From the NCBI GenBank assembly GCA_943332855.1, contig CALQRA010000026.1, positions 1-32,390 on the forward strand: 32,390 nucleotides of DNA, written 5' to 3'. Each line of letters begins with the position of its first letter. Positions within the stretch are counted from its first letter, which is position 1. A program made the translations under genes and the position numbers. The notes beneath the pieces were generated by a model. The model saw only the letters and a list, made by a program, of their open reading frames with translations. It was not told where the DNA came from and did no database searches. The stretch is from Candidatus Kuenenia stuttgartensis. Its GTDB lineage: Bacteria > Planctomycetota > Planctomycetia > Pirellulales > UBA1268. Shown piece by piece: positions 25,984-32,390 of this stretch.

Positions 25984-26934
25984 ATGCGGTATCCGGACCT
26001 CTTGGTGACAGACGAAGCGCGCCGCCAACACGAAGCCCTGCTCGGTGAGCGGGCGGACCTCGTCCGAGATTCAGTCGATTTCCTCATCGACGCATGGCAG
26101 GTTCTCGAAAGCAAGCTGGCGCAAATCGAGAGCCCGTCGCACAAGACCATCCTCATGCTGTGCCGCAGCGAGATTGAGCTTCTCGACGGCGTCGAATTGC
26201 TGGTGCGCGGTGGCAGTGCGGCCAACTGCTTCCACCTTTTGCGGTCGGCGATGGAGGCTTATTGGGGGATTCTGTGGATTCTGAGGGAGGATAGCGAGCG
26301 GCGAGGCTTGGCGTATCAGGTGGGGCATGCTCATCGGGCGATCCGGTATGCCGAGCGACTGGATCCCCAGACAAGCATCAACGGGGAGCTCCGCGAGAGC
26401 CTCGAAGGCCAGCAGCACGTACAGATCCTTGACGGCGGAGATGCTGATGCCACTGCCGTTGCTGAGGGGATGGCACCTGTGTTAACCCATCCCGAATGTA
26501 TTGAGGTTGAGAGGGCGTGGCAGGCTGCGGTAGCGGAACGACGAAGAAAAAACAGGCTTGGCCCTCCACCTTGGTATTCACTTTTTGGAGGACCGGCGAG
26601 CATCCGGGGGCTCGCCTATGCGGTGGAGCAGGGAACTGCCTACGAAACGATCTACGCCCTCCATTCAGATTCAGTCCACGCGGGCAACGCCTTCGACCAC
26701 CTAGCTTCGCCGACCGATGGGGGTGACAAGGCTGTCCGGCCGATCCGCCAGCCAGAGTGGCTGGCGAGGGTTGCGCTCGAATCGGTGTTGGCAGCAACCA
26801 AAATTGTTCAGCCCATCTTGCTGCAGTACGCCCCCGAATTGGGGATGCCGTTCTTTGAGCGATACGAGCGGACGCTACGGCCCCGGGTATTGGCGTTGCT
26901 GAAGCAATTGGAGTCGGACCCGCTTCGGCCCTGA
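25984..26934 (+). CDS. DUF5677-like protein coupled to the BREX operon
   Basis: A 316-residue, mostly helical soluble protein. The pattern of a helix with GGSAANCFHLLRSAMEAYWG, then WILREDSERRGLAYQVGHAH, and later the segment AYETIYALHSDSVHAGN (Tyr...Ser-x-x-x-His) resembles DUF5677-type proteins, whose function is unknown; I am not certain of the family. The ATG at 25984 is used because GAGG (25973-25976) lies 7 bases upstream; a GTG at 25978 is too close. Only 12 bases separate it from brxL, so it is probably on the same transcript. The gene looks intact and of slightly lower GC than the BREX genes. Such cargo is not part of the six core BREX genes. Confidence 0.65.
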   Translation: MRYPDLLVTDEARRQHEALLGERADLVRDSVDFLIDAWQVLESKLAQIESPSHKTILMLCRSEIELLDGVELLVRGGSAANCFHLLRSAMEAYWGILWILREDSERRGLAYQVGHAHRAIRYAERLDPQTSINGELRESLEGQQHVQILDGGDADATAVAEGMAPVLTHPECIEVERAWQAAVAERRRKNRLGPPPWYSLFGGPASIRGLAYAVEQGTAYETIYALHSDSVHAGNAFDHLASPTDGGDKAVRPIRQPEWLARVALESVLAATKIVQPILLQYAPELGMPFFERYERTLRPRVLALLKQLESDPLRP

Positions 26935-27299
26935 ATCCCGCCCGAAAGCGCGGCATATTCCCTGACCGCGATCGTGCCATCAGCCGCCCCCGAGGCGGAC
27001 GGCCCTCTGTGCTGAAGCCCCTCTCGCGTCAGCGTTTGCCCCCTCCTGCAAGTGCGCCACCGCTGCGCACCAACCCCGCCATGAAGCTCACGACCCAGCT
27101 CGTCCCCATCCCTCCACTCGGCCACCCAGACAGCACCCCCGACCCGCCGACCCTTTTCCACTTCACGACCGCCCGGAAGCTCGGCCGCAACCTCCGCTGC
27201 GGCGACGTCCCCTCCGCCGCGGCCGAGGTCCCGCCCCGCGACAGGGCCGTCGACCGGTTCTAGACCAGCCCCCGGAAATAGCGACCGGCGTGCCCCGGG
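26935..27299. other. Gap with no recognisable gene
   Basis: This stretch follows the DUF5677-like gene and leads into the AAA+ pseudogene. A plus-strand open frame from about 27081 to 27263 begins MKLTTQLVPIPPLG and ends in TAG; it could be a fragment of another lost gene, but I recognise no family. I see no terminator with a T-run. Confidence 0.4.
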
Positions 27300-28262
27300 T
27301 TGCCGCCCTGCACGCCGACAAGGATCTGACCCACGTGCTTGACAGCGCCGCCGAGCTGCACCGCGAAGGGGCCGAAGGTGCGTTCTTGCCGTCAATCGCC
27401 CGCCGCGGGATGGTCGTCCCACCGTTTGGCCGGGAAGCGGAATCGTCGGCGTTCTAGAAGTCCGTCCTCGCCTCCCTTGGCGGCGGCTCGGCCGGCTCGG
27501 GGGCTTGGGCTCGGGCAACTTCCAGGCGTTCTGTCTGCGGGCCATGCGGCGAAAGGGTCGGCCCAAGGCCGGCAGACGTCCCCCGAGGAATCCCGCCCCC
27601 GGCCTTTCTCGGCTTCGGCAAGACCAAGCCCGCTAAAGCTACGGGGAACGCCAGGCCGCCCGCGGTGGTCGACGCCGTTGGAATCCCCCTCGGTTGCCAG
27701 ATCGGCCTGAGCCAAAGCGGTGTCCGACAGCCCCCAAGGCTCGCCGACGCCATGGCCCCTGCTGACTTCTCTGCGACGCGACCGAGAAGGCGCTGGCCGG
27801 GGGATCAAGCTCGGGGCAGACCAACTCCGACGTAAAGGCCCGCGTCTTCGGCAGCTAGCTCGTCTAGCTCAACGACCGCGAGAGCGACGCCTTCTTCGTC
27901 GGCACCTGCGACGCCTCGAAGCCGCCGCCGGAGCTTGCCGGTGCGAAGTTGTTCGACGGCGTGTTGTTCATCGATCTCGCCGGCCACCAACACAAAGCCC
28001 GCATCTGGGGCATCTGCCGGCAGCGCGAGTGTCTCGATCCCCGGCAGCCTCGGCTCGACGACGCCAAGCGGACCGCCGCAAAGATTAAGTCTTGAGGCAG
28101 TGTGGCTTCACCCCTGAACGAACCATTGATCCGGGCCGCTCAGACCGTCGTACATGTCGCCGTCACCGCGGGAGATCAGATCGAGAGCCCGCGGCGATGG
28201 GCTTCCAGAAGAGGTTTGTCGGCGGATCGGGCTGGTGTGTGCTCGCGGGCGGAAGGAGACAC
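27300..28262 (+). pseudogene. Decayed FtsH/ClpX-like AAA+ ATPase gene
   Basis: Pieces of an AAA+ ATPase can be read across frames on the plus strand. A head piece is LDSAAELHREGAEGAFLPSI, ended by TAG at 27455-27457. A Walker A region reads FLGFGKTKPAKATGN (27605 on), where GFGKT stands for GTGKT, followed by LSQSGVRQPPRLADAMAPA. After a frameshift near 27755-27790 come EKALAGGSSSGQTNSDVKAR and VFGS, then TAG codons at 27856 and 27865 that fit lost tryptophans, then DAFFVGTCDASKPPPELAGA and FDGVLFIDLAGHQHKARIWG, ended by TGA at 28093. A final piece, VAVTAGDQIES and RGLSADRAGVCSRA (about 28150-28260), lies in another frame. Several stops and shifts mean no intact protein. The limits are approximate. 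Confidence 0.72.
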
Positions 28263-28470
28263 CGGCGGGCGTGGTCGAAAAGTGCTGGGGGCGGGGGTGC
28301 ACGTGTGCGATGACGATCGTCATCGAATCCGCGGCGGGCGATGCATTTATTAATTATCTCAGGCCCGCCAGCCAGCCTCCTCCCCCTTAAGGTAAACGGG
28401 CTAGGTCACCGTCTCAAAGTCATTGCCACAGCGCGCTTATCGAAGACGTCGCACTCGAAATAAATAAATA
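28263..28470. other. AT-richer spacer between pseudogene and RelA/SpoT gene
   Basis: No gene seen. The stretch includes patches such as atttattaattatc (about 28345) and aaataaataaatatta (about 28458) that are clearly AT-rich against the rest of the window, marking a composition change at the border of the two halves of the island. Confidence 0.5.
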
Positions 28471-29556
28471 TTATTCAGGCCGCTTCTCAGCCGGGACTAC
28501 GGTCTTGAGGTCCTGCAGGCGTTTCGCGACCGAAAGCACTCGGGGGCCACGCCCGATGCCGCGGCCCGAAGGGTGGTGAACCTTGAGCTTTTCGACTAGT
28601 GAATCGTCTCTTAGCAGGAGTACAAGCAGCTGGTCGGAACTCAGTGGATCGATCTCCAGCTGGGTCGCATCCTCCGAGTTCACCACTTTAGCCAATCGCT
28701 CCGCAACAATCTTGCCTGTCTCAGCTGTGCTTCCATCCCATTTCAGCTCGTCCTTGATTTTCTCAGGTGTGTCGAGTCCTAGCTTCACACAAGCTTTAAA
28801 CAGGTGTCCAGCGTTGATTGCGAAGTTGCTAGCGTCGGGAAAAAGTGGCCGCATGCGAGCGACAAAGTCGTACTCGTCCTCGAACGCTGATTGAAGTTGC
28901 TTATGGCGAACGGCGACCGCCTCCAATGTCTGATTGATAATCGTGTCGCCCGTTTGCACCAGGTGGCCAAGCGCGTCGAGCAATTCGCCCTCGGCTCTAG
29001 AAAGCGCTCCCGAAAGCGTCTTGTACCTTAGGTCATGCTCAATCTCGTTGTAAACATGTGCAAGCAGACTACACACCTGGACCTCACAGCTCAAGCCCCT
29101 GAGGTTTTTGTAGCGGCCTACTAAATACTCATCCTTGATTTGTACAGCGCAGTGGGTTGCCTTGTAAAACCCACCAGTCTGATTCTTCACATCAGCAATC
29201 ACTTCGCCGTTTGGTCCAGTGCCGTCGAAGTGTTTGGCAAGCAGGTCAACGACTCCCTCTCGCTCGTTTTCGACATAGCAAGTGATTCTCGCACCAGCTA
29301 GGTCCTTCAAAACACGAAAGACACTGTCGACATCGGTAAGCTCTGTGTCGTGATCACCGTTTGACTGGTATTTCAGTAACTTAGATTTCAGCCGATCAGG
29401 ATTCTTGGCTCGCCACTGAACCGAACCCCGGATGACGTTGGCATCCAATAACTTCTGGCACGCTTCGCCAACAAACTCCGAGAGTTTGGCGTAACGGTCG
29501 TACTCGCGCCAATAACGCTGGACCGCCTGATCGATGATGTCATCTGTTAGTGGCAT
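28471..29556 (-). CDS. RelA/SpoT-domain nucleotide synthetase, toxSAS/CapRel-like
   Basis: A 361-residue protein. Residues about 25-185 hold the RelA/SpoT synthetase pattern: RAKNPDRLKSKLLKY (about 49-63), KDLAGARITCY (84-94), GFYKATHCAVQI (129-140, with the substrate-stacking tyrosine) and CEVQVCSLLAHVYNEIEHDL (157-176, holding the Glu-x-Gln and Glu-x-x-His features). There is no hydrolase (HD) or TGS/ACT domain, so it is a single-domain synthetase of the small alarmone type, here probably a toxSAS or CapRel-like phage-sensing toxin that pyrophosphorylates nucleotides or tRNA. The last 170 residues are helical and unassigned, and may carry a regulatory or antitoxin part. GGAGAG lies 6 bases before the ATG. 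GC is well below that of the BREX genes. Confidence 0.8.
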   Translation of the reverse strand: MPLTDDIIDQAVQRYWREYDRYAKLSEFVGEACQKLLDANVIRGSVQWRAKNPDRLKSKLLKYQSNGDHDTELTDVDSVFRVLKDLAGARITCYVENEREGVVDLLAKHFDGTGPNGEVIADVKNQTGGFYKATHCAVQIKDEYLVGRYKNLRGLSCEVQVCSLLAHVYNEIEHDLRYKTLSGALSRAEGELLDALGHLVQTGDTIINQTLEAVAVRHKQLQSAFEDEYDFVARMRPLFPDASNFAINAGHLFKACVKLGLDTPEKIKDELKWDGSTAETGKIVAERLAKVVNSEDATQLEIDPLSSDQLLVLLLRDDSLVEKLKVHHPSGRGIGRGPRVLSVAKRLQDLKTVVPAEKRPE

Positions 29557-30177
29557 GTGTTTCTCTCCAGTGCCAAAATCGATTGGGCAAGTGGGGTTTT
29601 CGGTGACCTGAGCCCAACGACGGCGTTACTCTGGTAGGTGGAATATACATCATTCCAGCCTGTTTTTCCGACGCTTCCTGGCTGCCGGCTAGGCCGTCTA
29701 CGCCGAACGATACTGCCACAACGACCATTTATAATTGCCGCAGGAAGCTATGCCAGCCGCCTTCCGTCCGGCGGCCTTAGGCTCGACTTAGCAGCGCAAG
29801 TACTGAAATACCGACAAAGACATTGGCAGCTCTCTAGGTTCAGAACCGAAGCGTCGGAACCTCGCCACGGGCGTACGACGCTGAATCGTCACCCCGACCG
29901 AAGATATTCCCAATCCCGCCTCCGGTCCCGCGAACATTTTCCTGCACTCAGGAATCTTCGTGGCTGCATGCACCACCACGGCATCTGCAGTCACTCCTCG
30001 CAATATATTCAAGTTCGCAATCGCAGCCGCCACGAATCCCGCGACTCATACCTCCACCAACGCCGCCAATTGCCTGCTCGCTACGATGGCTGCCATCAGG
30101 CCGGAAACGCTTAGCATCGGCGGAGGCGAGAAGCGTCGTTCGGCGCAGGCTGTAATGTTACGGCCAGAACGAGGCAG
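29557..30177. other. Gap of about 620 bases, no gene recognised
   Basis: Between the two minus-strand defence genes. Open frames of 80-158 codons exist on both strands (for example 29788-30033 minus, with NLNILRGVTADAVVVHAATK), but none matches a family I know and none has a good ribosome-binding site. It may hold a small gene or remnant; I cannot support one. The promoter of the RelA/SpoT gene should be in its left part. Confidence 0.4.
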
Positions 30178-32136
30178 TCAAAGCACCTCACCAATCTTAG
30201 AAAAAAGCCGCTCGAAGCGAGTCAGTTCATCGGGCTTGAGCGTTGCGGTCGTCAGCGCTGGCAGCACGGCCTGCGCGACGCGGTAGTGGTTGAAGCCGCC
30301 ATCCTTCAGCAGCGTGATGTTCTTCGTCTTGAGCCAGTGGTTGATGCGCTCAATCATGCGGGGCTGTGCGCCAAGAGCGGCTGCCGTCAGCGTCACGCCG
30401 TTCAATTCCTTGGCGTAGGTTTGGTTAAAAGCCGCGATGTAGGCGTCCGGGGGCAGCAGGTCTTCAATGTCTGCTTCGGCAGGCGCTGATTCAAGGAACA
30501 TCGAGAAGTCGAGCACTCGCTTGCGCTCGATCAGCTTCTGGCGCACTAGGTCTTGGAGCTTCTGGTTCGGGCTTCCGGCGCGGTCGTGCAGCACGACGAG
30601 TTTCAGCTTGTTCGAGCCGAGCAGCGCTACGAAGGTAGCCAGCTTGTCGAGGCCGCCGACCGGCACGAGGATCGCGTCACCCAGCCCGTGCTTGCCGCTG
30701 GCTTCGAGCAGCCCGCCCATGTGCTGCAACAGGATCAGATCGGCTGGGCCTTCGATAAGGATGTTCTTGTTGGCGATGAACAGGTTTTGCGCAATGGAGT
30801 AGCCCAGCGCGGCCTGCAGCGGGAACACGCTGTCGTCCGACGAGCCGGCGAGGTCGCGGGTGATCGTGGTGCCATCCTTGACGCGGTCTTCGACGACGCG
30901 CACGTCATCGAGGCTTGCGCTGTCCACCATGAACGGCGAGTGCGTTGTGTAGATGATCTGATGCTGTCCAGACAAGGTGCGGATGTAAGTTAGGAAGTCA
31001 GCTTGCGCTAGCGCGTGCAGGTTTAGCCCCGGTTCGTCGAGTAGCAGGATCAGCGCATCCTCTGTCGCTGCGCGTGACTTTACGGCATCAAACCACACCA
31101 AGAAGCTGAAGAACCAGATGAAGCCCTTGCTGCGCTGATTAAATGGCAAAGTCACGCCGTGCCGGCGGTTCTTGATACGGACGTATAGATTTACGCCGCT
31201 GTTGAAGGGCACAACGTCCTTGCTATCGGTTTTGAGGTCGAACTCCACGTCCAGATCCTGGTTCTGCTTCCAAAAATCGAAGACCTTCTGCGTTATGTTC
31301 AGCCCGATCGCCTCCAGCTTCACCTTCGCGGTCTCGTAGCCATCGTCGCTCATCAGTTCCTGCAGCGTCGTGCCTGCGAGTTGCAGCAGCCCCTGCGCTG
31401 TTTCGTCGGCCTCGTTCAGTTGATTCGCGGCTTCGCGCTGCTGCAGTGTCGGCAGGTTGATCTTGCCTTCGAGCAGCTTGTAGTCGTCGAAATACAGGAA
31501 CTTTGGCATCGCTAGATATAAGTAGTTCTTCCAGATATGGCCGCTCACCGGCTCGCGGAAGTTGTTCTCGATGGATCGCTCTCGCCAAAGTGCGGCGAAC
31601 GTGGCGAGCTTGCTGTCGGCCGCTAGATCGAAGTCCTCGATTCTGGTCAGCACGTCGGCGAGCGACGCGGCCCCAGAGAAAACTTCGTCCTTGTGCTCCA
31701 AGTCGCCGAGTGTCCTCTGCAGTGCGGCCAGCGCTGCCGTTTCATCGAGATCGAAGCCGATGGTGTGGGTGTTCGCCATCGTGCTGTCGCGAGTGAGCGT
31801 ACTGCCGGCGGCGATGATCGCTGCGCCGCCGAAGACCTCCGCGTTGATTTTGTCGGCCAACTCGTCGCCGATTCGAAAGGTCAACTGCACAACCCTGTGA
31901 TGGCTACCCGCCTCGTGCTGCTGCCGGTAGCGCACCACGTCTTTTCGAGGGTAGTCGGCGACGTAGTTGTATCTCTCGCCGCCGAGCGGCAGTGCCTTGT
32001 GCAGCGCCTCAAGAAACGCGGTCTTGCCGGACTCGTTCTTTCCGACCAGCACCGTCACATCGTCGGCAATCGCCACGGGCGTTGAGTCGTCTATGGACTT
32101 GTATTTCCAGACATGCGCCTTGACGAGTTTTAGCAC
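30178..32136 (-). CDS. OLD-family ATP-dependent endonuclease (ABC ATPase with TOPRIM)
   Basis: A protein of 652 residues. The N-terminal ABC-type ATPase has Walker A VLVGKNESGKTAFLEAL (Gly32-Thr39) and, after a long coiled middle, Walker B LILLLDEPGLNLHA (Asp367-Glu368) and the switch HQIIYTTHSPFMVD. The C-terminal TOPRIM domain shows NILIEGPADLILLQHM (Glu462) and LVVLHDRAG (Asp518). This is the order of OLD (overcoming lysogenization defect) nucleases, which act in phage defence alone, with a UvrD-like helicase (Gabija) or with a reverse transcriptase. No partner is seen before the window ends. The GTG at 32136 is chosen because GGGAGG lies 4 bases before it; the frame is open to 32199. GC is lower than in the BREX operon. 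Confidence 0.85.
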   Translation of the reverse strand: MLKLVKAHVWKYKSIDDSTPVAIADDVTVLVGKNESGKTAFLEALHKALPLGGERYNYVADYPRKDVVRYRQQHEAGSHHRVVQLTFRIGDELADKINAEVFGGAAIIAAGSTLTRDSTMANTHTIGFDLDETAALAALQRTLGDLEHKDEVFSGAASLADVLTRIEDFDLAADSKLATFAALWRERSIENNFREPVSGHIWKNYLYLAMPKFLYFDDYKLLEGKINLPTLQQREAANQLNEADETAQGLLQLAGTTLQELMSDDGYETAKVKLEAIGLNITQKVFDFWKQNQDLDVEFDLKTDSKDVVPFNSGVNLYVRIKNRRHGVTLPFNQRSKGFIWFFSFLVWFDAVKSRAATEDALILLLDEPGLNLHALAQADFLTYIRTLSGQHQIIYTTHSPFMVDSASLDDVRVVEDRVKDGTTITRDLAGSSDDSVFPLQAALGYSIAQNLFIANKNILIEGPADLILLQHMGGLLEASGKHGLGDAILVPVGGLDKLATFVALLGSNKLKLVVLHDRAGSPNQKLQDLVRQKLIERKRVLDFSMFLESAPAEADIEDLLPPDAYIAAFNQTYAKELNGVTLTAAALGAQPRMIERINHWLKTKNITLLKDGGFNHYRVAQAVLPALTTATLKPDELTRFERLFSKIGEVL

Positions 32137-32376
32137 TGCGCCTCCCAAAGCTACCGGATGCCATCGGCTGCGAATGCGACATCGGTGGTCGCCTAGCACG
32201 TGCCTTTACGGACCGTGTAGCCATCAACACGTGCGTCTGAATGCCGCAGCGACTGGTGCCGCGGGTGGTCCTCAACTACCGTCGGGCAGCGGATTAAGCC
32301 AACTGTGGCTCCCTGTCGCCGGTGCGTTACCAGACTCCCGGTTCAATATACCCCCTCTGGCTCCCATACCACATGG

Positions 32377-32390
32377 GGGGGGGGGGGGGG
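32377..32390 (+). other. Run of 14 G at the window end
   Basis: The window ends with an uninterrupted homopolymer of G after CATG or CACAT. No gene covers it. It is most likely a sequencing or assembly artefact at a contig end. Confidence 0.75.

Noticed and set aside
32330..32376. A tRNA-like 3' end (ggttcaa then cctctggctccca)
   Set aside because: No matching acceptor 5' strand or T-stem pairing is present upstream, so it is not a tRNA; a diverged attachment site is possible but weak.

Overview
This is a GC-rich chromosomal window. Frequent GTG starts, a DUF2617 protein, a FolK fused to a second domain, a cysteine-rich Lgt-like protein and remnants of a FtsH/ClpX-like AAA+ gene suggest a planctomycete, perhaps of the Pirellulales type. 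That assignment is inference. No rRNA or other marker gene confirms it.

Layout. Positions 1-8000 hold minus-strand housekeeping genes: an RlmI-like rRNA methyltransferase (cut by the left edge), an MMPL/RND exporter, a CDGSH iron-sulfur protein, a small one-helix membrane protein, an Lgt-like acyltransferase, pantothenate synthetase (panC) and a FolK fusion. A gap of about 1 kb separates these from plus-strand genes for a CPBP intramembrane protease, a DUF2617 protein and a lone response-regulator receiver. metF lies on the minus strand and tRNA-Leu(CAA) on the plus strand.

The accessory region starts after the tRNA-Leu. A complete type 1 BREX phage-defence cluster, brxA-brxB-brxC-pglX-pglZ-brxL, runs from about 13.06 to 25.97 kb on the plus strand. 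pglX-pglZ and pglZ-brxL overlap by ATGA. A DUF5677-like gene follows brxL after only 12 bases with its own ribosome-binding site, so it is a candidate accessory member of the operon. Next come a degenerate AAA+ ATPase pseudogene (about 27.3-28.26 kb) and two lower-GC minus-strand genes: a RelA/SpoT-domain nucleotide synthetase resembling toxSAS/CapRel proteins, and an OLD-family ATPase-TOPRIM nuclease. Together these look like a defence island at a tRNA gene. The window ends in a run of 14 G, probably a contig end.

How the parts may work together. By family knowledge, PglX methylates host DNA, and BrxB, BrxC, PglZ and BrxL take part in excluding unmodified phage DNA. The RelA/SpoT and OLD proteins are likely independent abortive-type or nuclease defences. 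The points most worth a second look are a low-GC segment in pglX that looks like an exchanged target-recognition region, the NVPY form of its catalytic motif, the BrxL Lon-like domain without a visible Ser-Lys dyad, and the DUF5677-like gene coupled to the operon.
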